From: Nocardia yamanashiensis NBRC 100130
Lineage (GTDB): Bacteria; Actinomycetota; Actinomycetes; Mycobacteriales; Mycobacteriaceae
Length of the DNA: 46,324 nt
Direction of reading: 5' to 3'
Assembly: GCF_001613325.1 (NCBI RefSeq)
Contig: NZ_BDCD01000028.1
Location: forward strand, 1-46,324
The notes beneath the pieces are model-generated. The model had not been told where the DNA came from. It worked only from the letters and a program-made list of their open reading frames with translations, and did not search any database. Positions 39,362 through 46,324 of this stretch are shown here, one piece after another (position 1 is the stretch's first letter; the number at the start of each line of letters is the position of its first letter). The position numbers and the translations under genes were made by a program.

Positions 39362-40687
39362 ATGAGTGACTCGACCGCGCCCATCGACCCTGCCGCCTGG
39401 TCCTTCGAGACCAAGCAGATCCACGCCGGTCAGGCCCCCGATCCGGCCACCGGCGCGCGCGCCCTGCCCATCTACCAGACCACTTCGTACGCTTTCCGCG
39501 ACACCGACCACGCCGCCGCGCTCTTCGGTCTCGCCGAGCCGGGCAATATCTACACCCGCATCATGAATCCCACCCAGGACGCGGTGGAACAGCGCATCGC
39601 GGCCCTCGAAGGCGGCGTAGCGGCGCTATTGCTGGCCTCCGGGCAGGCGGCGGAGACCTACGCGATCCTGAACCTGGCCCAGGCCGGCGATCACATCGTC
39701 GCCAGCCCGCACCTGTACGGCGGCACCTACAACCTGCTGCACTACTCGCTGCCCAAGCTCGGCATCGAGGTCAGCTTCGTCGAGGACCCCGACGATCTGA
39801 CCCAGTGGCAGGCGGCGATCCGGCCGAACACCAAGGCTTTCTACGGTGAGACGGTCGCCAACCCGTCCAGCTCGATCCTGGATATCCCGGGCATCGCGGG
39901 CGTCGCGCACGCGGCGGGGCTGCCGCTGATCGTGGACAACACGGTCGCCACCCCGTACCTGATCCAGCCCCTCGCGCAGGGCGCGGACATCGTCGTGCAC
40001 TCGGCCACCAAGTACCTGGGCGGCCACGGCGCGGCGGTCGCGGGCGTGATCGTGGACGGCGGCAACTTCGACTGGACGGTCAAGGACGCCGACGGCGTGT
40101 CGCGGTTCCCCGGCTTCACCGTCGCCGATCCGAGCTACCACGGCGTGGTGTTCGCCGATCTCGGCGCGCCCGCCTTCGCGCTCAAGGCCCGCGTGCAGCT
40201 GCTGCGCGACCTCGGCGCGGCCGTGTCGCCGTTCAACGCGTTCCTGATCGCCCAGGGCATCGAGACCTTGAGCCTGCGTGTCGAGCGGCATGTCGCCAAT
40301 GCCCGAGCGGTGGCGGAGTTCCTGACCCAGCAGGCGGGCGTCGAGAAGGTCTACTACGCGGGCCTGCCCAGCTCCCCCTGGTTCGAGCGCGGCAAACAAC
40401 TGGCGCCCAAGGGCGTCGGCGCCATCGTGTCGTTCGAACTGGCCGGCGGCGTGGACGCGGGCAAGAAGTTCGTGGACGCGCTGGTGCTGCACAGCCATGT
40501 CGCTAACATCGGTGATGTGCGTTCGCTCGTCATCCACCCGGCCTCCACCACCCATTCCCAGCTGACCCCCGAAGAGCAACTCGCTTCCGGCGTCACCCCT
40601 GGTCTGGTGCGGTTGGCCGTGGGTATCGAGGGCATTGACGACATCCTGGCGGATCTGCGCGCCGGTCTGACGGCGGCAGCGTCTTGA
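39362..40687 (+). CDS. metY: O-acetylhomoserine sulfhydrylase
   Basis: 441 residues, PLP-dependent Cys/Met metabolism enzyme; joins sulfide to O-acetylhomoserine, giving homocysteine (mycobacterial papers call it metC). PLP lysine is Lys217 in H-S-A-T-K-Y-L-G-G-H-G. Other marks: Y64-T-R-I-M-N-P-T (phosphate-binding region), G-E-T-V-A-N-P, and T-T-H-S-Q-L-T at the end. ATG 39362 with GGAG at 39352; a TTG at 39350 lies in the T-run. Leader holds a SAM-IV aptamer and a Cys leader ORF, i.e. repression at high SAM and possible control by cysteine. Followed with a 4-bp overlap by metX, which supplies its substrate. Confidence 0.97.
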   Translation: MSDSTAPIDPAAWSFETKQIHAGQAPDPATGARALPIYQTTSYAFRDTDHAAALFGLAEPGNIYTRIMNPTQDAVEQRIAALEGGVAALLLASGQAAETYAILNLAQAGDHIVASPHLYGGTYNLLHYSLPKLGIEVSFVEDPDDLTQWQAAIRPNTKAFYGETVANPSSSILDIPGIAGVAHAAGLPLIVDNTVATPYLIQPLAQGADIVVHSATKYLGGHGAAVAGVIVDGGNFDWTVKDADGVSRFPGFTVADPSYHGVVFADLGAPAFALKARVQLLRDLGAAVSPFNAFLIAQGIETLSLRVERHVANARAVAEFLTQQAGVEKVYYAGLPSSPWFERGKQLAPKGVGAIVSFELAGGVDAGKKFVDALVLHSHVANIGDVRSLVIHPASTTHSQLTPEEQLASGVTPGLVRLAVGIEGIDDILADLRAGLTAAAS

Positions 40688-41847
40688 CCGTGAGCATCGA
40701 ATCCAGCACCTCCCGTCCGGCGGCCGAGCTCCTGCTCCCGCCGCCGGACGGGACGCTCGGCAGCATTCACATCGGGGAGGTGGCGCTCGAGAACGGCGCC
40801 GTCATTCCCGAGGTGAGCCTGGCCGTGCAGCGGTGGGGCGAACTGTCGGCGAACGCGGACAATGTGGTGCTGGTCGAGCATGCGCTGACCGGCGACTCGC
40901 ATGTGGTGGGCGGCGTGGACGTGCATCACGCCCAGCCCGGCTGGTGGGACGGCATCGTCGGCCCGGGTGCGGCCATCGACACCCGGGAATGGTGTGTCAT
41001 CGCCACCAATGTGCTGGGCGGCTGCAAGGGCAGCACCGGGCCGGCCTCGCTGGCCGCGGACGGCAAGCCCTGGGGCGCACGGTTTCCCGAGATCTCCATC
41101 CGGGACCAGGTGACCGCCGAGGTCCAGCTTTTCGACCTGCTCGGCATCGACCACCTGGCCGCCGTCGTCGGCGGGTCCATGGGCGGGATGCGGGTGCTGG
41201 AGTGGATGGTCGGCCATCCCGACCGGGTCGGTTCCGCGCTGGTGCTCGCCGTCGGGGCGCGCGCCACCGCCGATCAGATCGGCACCCAGACCACCCAGAT
41301 CGCCGCCATCCAGGCCGATCCGGACTGGCAGGGCGGGAACTATCACGGCACCGGGCGCACGCCCATGACCGGGATGGGAATCGCGCGGCGCATCGCGCAC
41401 CTGACCTACCGCACCGAGTTCGAGCTGGACCATCGCTTCGAGAATCACGCCCAGGGGGACGAGAACCCTTGGGAGGGTGGGCGTTACGCGGTGCAGAGCT
41501 ACCTGGAGTACCAGGCCGACAAGCTCAAGTCGCGCTTCGATCCGGCCACCTACGTGCTGCTCACCGAGGCCATGAACCGGCACGACGTGGGTCGCGGGCG
41601 CGGTGGCGTCGAGGCGGCGCTGGCGGCCACGCCGGTGCCGTGCGTGATCGGCGGCGTGGATTCGGACCGGTTGTATCCGCTGCGGACCCAGCAGGAGCTG
41701 GCCGATCTGCTGCCCGGTTGCAAGGGTCTGGAGATCGTCCGCTCGCGCGACGGGCACGACGGGTTCCTGACCGAGACCGAAGCGATCGGCAAGCTGATGA
41801 CCGAGACCATGGATCTGGCGCGCGCGGCCCGGGCCGAACGCGCCTGA
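40684..41847 (+). CDS. metX: homoserine O-acetyltransferase
   Basis: 387 residues from TTG 40684 (TTGA overlapping the metY stop; GTG 40690 is an alternative). Makes O-acetylhomoserine from homoserine and acetyl-CoA. Alpha/beta-hydrolase fold with Ser165 in G-G-S-M-G-G-M, Asp328 in S-D-R-L-Y-P and His358 in D-G-H-D-G-F. Family marks H-A-L-T-G-D-S-H and N-V-L-G-G-C-K-G-S-T-G-P are intact. With metY it forms the direct-sulfhydrylation route to homocysteine, so both steps are controlled by the leader at 39155-39351. Confidence 0.97.
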   Translation: MTVSIESSTSRPAAELLLPPPDGTLGSIHIGEVALENGAVIPEVSLAVQRWGELSANADNVVLVEHALTGDSHVVGGVDVHHAQPGWWDGIVGPGAAIDTREWCVIATNVLGGCKGSTGPASLAADGKPWGARFPEISIRDQVTAEVQLFDLLGIDHLAAVVGGSMGGMRVLEWMVGHPDRVGSALVLAVGARATADQIGTQTTQIAAIQADPDWQGGNYHGTGRTPMTGMGIARRIAHLTYRTEFELDHRFENHAQGDENPWEGGRYAVQSYLEYQADKLKSRFDPATYVLLTEAMNRHDVGRGRGGVEAALAATPVPCVIGGVDSDRLYPLRTQQELADLLPGCKGLEIVRSRDGHDGFLTETEAIGKLMTETMDLARAARAERA

Positions 41848-41991
41848 TCGCACCCTTTGGGCGGGTTGACCGGCGTGTCCCAGGTGTCGTGCCTGTTTCA
41901 TCCGAATTGTCCTGAGCCGCTGCCGGTTTCACCCAGATGACGCCTCCGTAACCAGCGGCCCGGAATTTGCGCGTACCGCGCCGTGCCGCCG

Positions 41992-41997
41992 TAATGT
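41992..41997 (+). promoter_or_regulatory. -10 box TAATGT for a leaderless small gene
   Basis: TAATGT ends 7 nt before ATG 42005 with no ribosome-binding sequence. Supports transcription starting at that codon. Confidence 0.6.
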
Positions 41998-42004
41998 GTC
42001 AGAC

Positions 42005-42166
42005 ATGCCAGCAGCATTCGATGACATGGATCTCCGCGACCTCGTCGACCTGCTCTCCGACGACGAGCAACGTGAACTACGCCCGGCGATATTGCGGGTG
42101 CTGAACCGCCTACCCGCGCAGGAAGTGCTTCGCCGCGAGTTAGGACGCCGGATGGCGCGAATCTGA
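42005..42166 (+). CDS. 53-residue acidic-helical protein, leaderless
   Basis: A small ORF of 54 codons: M-P-A-A-F-D-D-M-D-L-R-D-L-V-D-L-L at its start, then D-D-E-Q-R-E-L-R, L-R-V-L-N-R-L, and R-R-E-L-G-R-R-M-A-R-I at the end. Mostly helical by eye, with an acidic first half and basic end. TAATGT box 7 nt upstream suggests a leaderless, real gene, and the codon bias fits coding DNA (G/C third bases). No homologue recognised. Lies between metX (157 bp) and a converging DUF3017 gene; a hairpin at 42215-42245 follows. Confidence 0.6.
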   Translation: MPAAFDDMDLRDLVDLLSDDEQRELRPAILRVLNRLPAQEVLRRELGRRMARI

Positions 42167-42214
42167 CGCACCCGATATCCGAGATCCGCTAGCCCCCAGA
42201 ATCCGATAACCCCC

Positions 42215-42245
42215 GTGGTGGGTCGCCCGGTGCGCCGCCCACCAC
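42215..42245. terminator. hairpin between converging small genes
   Basis: GTGGTGGG (42215-42222) pairs with CCCACCAC (42238-42245). Lies between the stops of the 53-residue gene and the DUF3017 gene; could end both transcripts. No T-run. Confidence 0.55.
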
Positions 42246-42262
42246 CACGTCCCGCCGCGCGC

Positions 42263-42580
42263 TTAGGTGACGCCGAGGCTGCTGATCGTCGCGGCCAGCG
42301 CGATGATGGCACTGCCCAGCACGGTCAGCCAGATCACGTCGAACGGCTTGCTGCGCACCGCCAGCAGCCCCACCCGCTCGGTCGGCAACACCATTCGCAG
42401 CGCCGCCGCCAGCAGGGTCGCGCCGCCGAAGAAGAACGTCCCGCGCCGCCAGCGATCCCAGGCCAGGAACACCACGGCCACCACCATCACCGCCGCGATC
42501 AACAGCATCGGCAGATTGTCGCGCACGAACTCACCGAATCGGCTGCTCCGGCTCGCGGGGGCGGCATGGGCTGGGCTCAC
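42263..42580 (-). CDS. DUF3017-like small membrane protein
   Basis: 105 residues with three membrane helices (~24-40, 50-64, 84-102). Resembles the actinobacterial DUF3017 family; I recall such a gene next to folD in mycobacteria, but folD is not seen here. A TAGACT box on the minus strand ends 6 nt before the GTG 42580, so it is probably leaderless. Function unknown. Divergent from trmL with 66 bp between starts. Confidence 0.72.
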   Translation of the reverse strand: MSPAHAAPASRSSRFGEFVRDNLPMLLIAAVMVVAVVFLAWDRWRRGTFFFGGATLLAAALRMVLPTERVGLLAVRSKPFDVIWLTVLGSAIIALAATISSLGVT

Positions 42581-42586
42581 GGGCCG

Positions 42587-42592
42587 AGTCTA
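42587..42592 (-). promoter_or_regulatory. -10 box TAGACT, leaderless start of DUF3017 gene
   Basis: TAGACT on the minus strand, then 6 nt and GTG 42580, without a ribosome-binding sequence. Confidence 0.55.
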
Positions 42593-42646
42593 GCCATCAC
42601 CCGGCCACCGCACCGCCCGCCCCGGCCTTCTGAGATGCTGTAGCCC

Positions 42647-43111
42647 GTGTTCCATCTGGTGTTCTTCGAGCCGCGCATCCCACCGAATACCGGCAATGCC
42701 ATCCGCCTGGCCGCCGGTACCGGTTGTCAGCTGCACCTGATCGAACCGCTCGGTTTCGACCTGTCCGAGCCGAAGCTCCGCCGCGCCGGGCTGGACTATC
42801 ACGATCTGGCGGTGGTCACCGTGCACGAGAACCTGGCCGCCGCATGGGATTCCATCAAGCCGGAGCGGGTGTTCGCCTTCGCCGCGAGCGCCACCACCCG
42901 CAGCACCGACGTGGCGTATCGCGAGAACGATGTGCTGTTGTTCGGACCCGAACCGACCGGCCTCCCCGAAGAGGTGCTCGCCGACCCCCGCGTCACCGAC
43001 CGCGTGCGCATCCCCATGCTCCCCGGCCGCCGCTCCATGAACCTGTCCAATGCCGCCGCCGTCGCCGTCTACGAAGCCTGGCGGCAGCAGGGCTTCCCGG
43101 GCGCGGTGTAG
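42647..43111 (+). CDS. trmL: tRNA (cytidine(34)-2'-O)-methyltransferase
   Basis: 154 residues, SPOUT (SpoU) family; methylates the 2'-OH at the tRNA wobble position with SAM. Marks: F-F-E-P-R-I-P-P-N-T-G-N-A-I-R-L at 7-22, L-I-E-P-L-G-F, and the knot motifs L-F-G-P-E-P-T-G-L-P and I-P-M-L-P-G-R-R-S-M-N-L-S-N-A-A-A-V. Size equals the small TrmL/YibK enzymes. GTG 42647; no ribosome site is evident. Stops 4 bp before the converging DUF167 gene. Confidence 0.93.
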   Translation: MFHLVFFEPRIPPNTGNAIRLAAGTGCQLHLIEPLGFDLSEPKLRRAGLDYHDLAVVTVHENLAAAWDSIKPERVFAFAASATTRSTDVAYRENDVLLFGPEPTGLPEEVLADPRVTDRVRIPMLPGRRSMNLSNAAAVAVYEAWRQQGFPGAV

Positions 43112-43115
43112 CCGC

Positions 43116-43346
43116 TCAGTCGGCGATCTCGAAGCGTTTGAAGCGGGAAGTGGCTCCGGCGGTGAGGGTTACGGTGGATTTGGGGACGCCGAGATGGGCG
43201 GCCAGCAGGTCGATGGCGGCCTTGTTGGCCTTGCCTTCGGTAGCGGGGGCGCGGACGTAGAGCTGCAGGGTGCCGTCCTCGAGGATTTCGACGAGGGGGC
43301 CCTTCTTGCTGTTGGGTTTGATGGTGGCCCGGATGACGGTGGGCAC
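43116..43346 (-). CDS. DUF167 (YggU-type) protein
   Basis: 76 residues from GTG 43346, which has AAGGGAG upstream. DUF167 signature: I-K-P-N-S-K-K, V-R-A-P-A-T-E-G-K-A-N-K-A-A-I-D-L-L-A, then T-L-T-A-G-A-T-S-R-F-K-R. The longer open frame in this phase (to 44261) only shadows the polymerase. Small cytosolic protein of unknown function with an RNA-binding-like fold. Follows dnaE2 by 41 bp on the same strand. Confidence 0.88.
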   Translation of the reverse strand: MPTVIRATIKPNSKKGPLVEILEDGTLQLYVRAPATEGKANKAAIDLLAAHLGVPKSTVTLTAGATSRFKRFEIAD

Positions 43347-43387
43347 GGGGCTCCCTTCTGCGGTGGACGAGTCATTGTCGCGCGGGG

Positions 43388-46324
43388 TCAGCGGAAGTCG
43401 CGGGAGCGGGCCTCGATGCGCAGGTCCATGCGCTGCAGGTGGTCGGCGACGATGGTGACCGCGCCTTCGGCGTTCTGCACGCGGCCGCGGACCAGCAGGG
43501 CGGGGGCGGATTGGGCGAGGCGGCGGTAGCGGGCCCAGAGTCCCACGGAGCACACCACGTTGACCATGCCGGTCTCGTCTTCCAGGTTGAGGAAGGTGAC
43601 GCCGCCGGCGGTGGCGGGACGCTGACGATGGGTGACCGCGCCGCCGACCAGCACGCGGGTGCCGTCGCGAATGTCGAGCAGGTGGGCGGCGGGGACCACG
43701 CCGAGGGCGGTCAGGCGGTCGCGGAGGAATTCGGTGGGATAGCTGCCCGGGGAGACGCCGGTGGCCCAGACGTCGGCGGCGGCCAGTTCCAGATCGCTCA
43801 TACCGGGCAGGGCGGGGGCGTCGGTGACCGCGCCGGTGCCGGGGAGCCGGTCGGGACGTTCGCCCGCGGCCGCGCCGGCCGCCCAGAGGGCTTGCCGGCG
43901 GGTGATGCCGAGGCTGCCGAGCGCGCCCGCGGTGGCCAGCGATTCCGCTTGCGGGACGGTCAGTTCCACGCGGCCGGTGAGATCGGTGAACGAGGTGTAG
44001 GGGCCGTGCAGTTCGCGGGCGTCGACGATGCGGTCGGCCAGCTCCGTGCCGATCTGCCGGACCGCGGCCAAGCCGAGGCGGATCTGCAGGCCGCGCGCCT
44101 CCAAGGTCGCCTCGGCCAGACTGTGATTGATGTCCGGGCCGTGCACCACCACCCCGTGCCGGCGAGCATCGGCGACCAGCGATTGCGGGGAGTAGAAACC
44201 CATCGGCTGGGCGCGCAGCAGGCCCGCGCAGAACGCCGCCGGATGGTGCAGCTTGAACCACGACGAGTAGAACACCAGCGAGGCGAAACTCTGCGAATGG
44301 CTTTCCGGGAAGCCGAAATTCGCGAAGGCATACACCTTCTCGTAGATGCGGTCGGCGATCTCGCCGGTAATGCCGTGCAGGTCGTGCATGCCCCGGTAGA
44401 AGCGTTCCCGCAGGCGCTCCATCTTCTCCGGTGAACGTTTGGAGCCCATGGCCCGGCGCAGCTGATCGGCTTCGGCGGCGGTGAAGCCGGCGATATCCAC
44501 CGCCATCTGCATGAGCTGTTCCTGGAACAGCGGGATGCCGAGGGTGCGCGCCAGTGAATTCTCCAGGGCCGGATGGTCGTACGCGACCTTCTCCTGCCCG
44601 TTGCGGCGGCGGATGTAGGGGTGCACGGAACCGCCTTGAATCGGTCCGGGGCGGATCAGCGCCACCTCCACCACCAGGTCGTAGAAGTTACGGGGCCGCA
44701 AGCGCGGCAAAGTCGCCATCTGGGCCCGGGATTCGACCTGGAAGACGCCCACCGAGTCGGCGCGGCACAGCATGTCGTACACGGCCTGTTCGGTGAGGTC
44801 GAGCTGGAACAGTTCGACGGTCTCGCCCTTGTGCTCCTGCACCAGGTCGATCATGTAGTGCAGGGCCGACAGCATGCCGAGGCCGAGCAGGTCGAATTTC
44901 ACCAAACCCGCTGCGGCGCAATCGTCCTTGTCCCATTGCAGGACGCTGCGCCCGGCCATGCGCGCCCATTCGGTCGGGCAGACATCGGCGATGGGCCGGT
45001 CGCAGATCACCATGCCGCCGGAGTGAATCCCCAAATGCCTCGGCAGGCCCTCCAATTCACCGGCCAGCGCCAGTACGTCAGCGGGGATGCCGGTGTTCTC
45101 CTCCTTCGCGACGCCGCTCCAGCGGCTCACCTGTTTGCTCCAGGCATCCTGCTGGCCGGGCGAAAACCCCAGCGCGCGAGCGGCATCGCGGACCGAGGAG
45201 CGGCCGCGATAGGTGATCACATTGGCCACCTGCGCCGCGTACTCGCGCCCGTATTTGGCGTAGACGTGCTGGATCGCCTCCTCGCGCCGATCCGATTCGA
45301 TATCCACATCGATATCGGGCGGCCCGTCCCGCTCCGGCGCCAGGAAGCGCTCGAACAGCAGTTTGTTGGCGACCGGGTCCACATTGGTGATGCCGATGGC
45401 GTAGCAGACCGCGGAATTGGCCGCCGAGCCCCGGCCCTGGCAGAGGATGTCGTTGTCCCGGCAGAAGCTGACGATATCGTGCACCACCAGGAAGTAGCCG
45501 GGAAAACCCAGTCCGGCAATCACTTTCAGCTCGTGTTCCAGCTGCTGATACGCCCGCGGATTACCGGCGGGCGGGCCGTAGCGCCGGGCCGCGCCGGTCA
45601 TGGTCAGCTCCCGCAGCCAGGAGTTCTCGTCGTGCCCTTCCGGGACGTCGAAAGGCGGCAGTTTCGGCGCGATCAGGCGCAGGTCGAACGCGCATTCCCG
45701 GCCCAGCGCAACGGCATTCGCCACCGCCTGCGGGCTGGCCGCGAACAGCCGCGCCATCTCCGCCCCGGACCGCAGGTGCGCGCCGCCGGTGGGCGCCAGC
45801 CAGCCCGCCATCTCGTCCAGGCTCTGCCGGGCGCGAATCGCCGCCAGCGCCATGGCCCGGCGCCGTTGCGGGGGCGCGGCGAAATGCGCGCCGGTGGTGG
45901 CGAGCACCGGCAGCCCGACCCGGTCGGCGACCGCGATCAGCCGGGCATTGCGCTCGTCGTCCTCCGGGATCCCGTGATGGGTGAGCTCCACGCTCACCCG
46001 CTCCCGCCCGAAACGCTCCACCAGTTCCAGCAATTCGGCCTCGGCGGCGGCTTCGCTCTGCTGCAGCGCCTGCCGCACGGTGCCTTTGCGGCAGCCGGTG
46101 AGAATCTGCCAGTGCCCGCCCGCCGCCTCGGTCAATCGATCCAGGTCGTAGCGCAGGATGCCCTTCTCCCCCGCCGCCATGTGCGCGGCGGCCATCTCCC
46201 GGGACAGCCGCCGATAGCCTTCCTGCCCGCGCGCCAGCACCAGCAGGTGCGGACCGGCCGGGTCGGGCGCGCCGGTGCGCGGGGCGGAATCGGTCCAGGC
46301 GGAGCCGCCCGCCTCGGGCAGATC
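43388..46324 (-). CDS. dnaE2: error-prone DNA polymerase III alpha (DnaE2), 5' end cut by window
   Basis: The last 978 codons of a C-family polymerase; the frame is open to base 46324, so the PHP domain start is missing. Active-site acids lie in P-P-D-I-D-V-D-I-E-S-D-R-R-E-E-A-I, with R-G-S-A-A-N-S-A-V-C and the Q-G-R palm loop. The C-terminus has an OB fold (R-V-L-V-G-G-A-V-T-H-R-Q-R-P-A-T-A-G-G-V-T-F) but the tau-binding end of DnaE1 is absent, typical of DnaE2/ImuC, the SOS mutasome polymerase. The R-K-G-T-V linker also matches DnaE2. Partner genes imuA'/imuB and the SOS box would lie beyond the window. Confidence 0.95.
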   Translation of the reverse strand, partial: DLPEAGGSAWTDSAPRTGAPDPAGPHLLVLARGQEGYRRLSREMAAAHMAAGEKGILRYDLDRLTEAAGGHWQILTGCRKGTVRQALQQSEAAAEAELLELVERFGRERVSVELTHHGIPEDDERNARLIAVADRVGLPVLATTGAHFAAPPQRRRAMALAAIRARQSLDEMAGWLAPTGGAHLRSGAEMARLFAASPQAVANAVALGRECAFDLRLIAPKLPPFDVPEGHDENSWLRELTMTGAARRYGPPAGNPRAYQQLEHELKVIAGLGFPGYFLVVHDIVSFCRDNDILCQGRGSAANSAVCYAIGITNVDPVANKLLFERFLAPERDGPPDIDVDIESDRREEAIQHVYAKYGREYAAQVANVITYRGRSSVRDAARALGFSPGQQDAWSKQVSRWSGVAKEENTGIPADVLALAGELEGLPRHLGIHSGGMVICDRPIADVCPTEWARMAGRSVLQWDKDDCAAAGLVKFDLLGLGMLSALHYMIDLVQEHKGETVELFQLDLTEQAVYDMLCRADSVGVFQVESRAQMATLPRLRPRNFYDLVVEVALIRPGPIQGGSVHPYIRRRNGQEKVAYDHPALENSLARTLGIPLFQEQLMQMAVDIAGFTAAEADQLRRAMGSKRSPEKMERLRERFYRGMHDLHGITGEIADRIYEKVYAFANFGFPESHSQSFASLVFYSSWFKLHHPAAFCAGLLRAQPMGFYSPQSLVADARRHGVVVHGPDINHSLAEATLEARGLQIRLGLAAVRQIGTELADRIVDARELHGPYTSFTDLTGRVELTVPQAESLATAGALGSLGITRRQALWAAGAAAGERPDRLPGTGAVTDAPALPGMSDLELAAADVWATGVSPGSYPTEFLRDRLTALGVVPAAHLLDIRDGTRVLVGGAVTHRQRPATAGGVTFLNLEDETGMVNVVCSVGLWARYRRLAQSAPALLVRGRVQNAEGAVTIVADHLQRMDLRIEARSRDFR

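Noticed and set aside
43116..44261. DUF167 as the C-terminus of a 381-residue protein
   Set aside because: The front part overlaps dnaE2 in another frame with low-complexity sequence; GTG 43346 has a ribosome site and DUF167 proteins are ~75-100 residues.

Overview
The window is about 70% G+C with dense, short-spaced genes on both strands, many GTG/TTG starts and many starts lying 6-8 nt behind a TANNNT box (leaderless transcripts). With mycobacterial-type gene families (Ltp1-type thiolase, MetY/MetX behind a SAM-IV riboswitch, DnaE2, BTAD/AfsR regulator, LppU-type C-terminus) this points to a Mycobacteriales actinomycete, most likely Nocardia or a close relative. It looks like ordinary chromosome: no IS, prophage, CRISPR array, tRNA or rRNA was seen.

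Layout. 1-1.2 kb: end of a PAS-domain signalling protein and a convergent STAS/HATPase regulator. 1.4-4.4 kb: phenylalanine hydroxylase, then an MFS exporter-TetR pair with a perfect 19-bp operator-like palindrome. 4.6-10.2 kb: a pathogen-related/SnoaL-like protein, a D,D-carboxypeptidase, a small secreted protein, YihY, TrpS and an MpaB-family oxygenase. 10.3-13.7 kb: TetR, a barnase-barstar pair preceded by a 15-codon leaderless ORF, a PQQ-propeller lipoprotein and a small secreted protein. 13.7-15.4 kb: exonuclease III and a hydrolase.

15.5-24.0 kb is a one-directional catabolic block: thiolase, SRPBCC protein, MaoC hydratase, SDR, acyl-CoA dehydrogenase and acyl-CoA ligase form a full beta-oxidation cycle, followed by a hydrolase. 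A TetR gene lies upstream, and identical inverted repeats (ACATACA-N4-TGTATGT) lie before both the thiolase and the tetR gene, so the block is probably a self-contained regulon for an unidentified acyl substrate.

24.2-29.5 kb: a composite Clp-N-like/zinc-ribbon/membrane/LppU-like protein, an adenylate kinase, a pterin dehydratase-VOC fusion (a possible partner of the phenylalanine hydroxylase), an MFS protein and a FAD oxidoreductase. 29.5-30.2 kb is a gene-free stretch full of inverted and direct repeats. 30.2-36.7 kb: isocitrate dehydrogenase, a hemerythrin protein, a giant AfsR-like regulator with an in-frame tandem repeat, and a membrane protein. 36.8-39.1 kb: a divergent MFS/TetR pair.

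39.1-41.9 kb is the methionine operon metY-metX. Its leader carries a SAM-IV riboswitch and then a short ORF reading Met-Cys-Cys-Cys with its own strong ribosome site, ending before a small hairpin and a T-run. This looks like two-signal control by SAM and by cysteinyl-tRNA supply, and I regard it as the most interesting system in the window. 42-46.3 kb: a 53-codon leaderless gene, a DUF3017 membrane protein, TrmL, a DUF167 protein and the truncated 5' end (cut by the window edge) of dnaE2.
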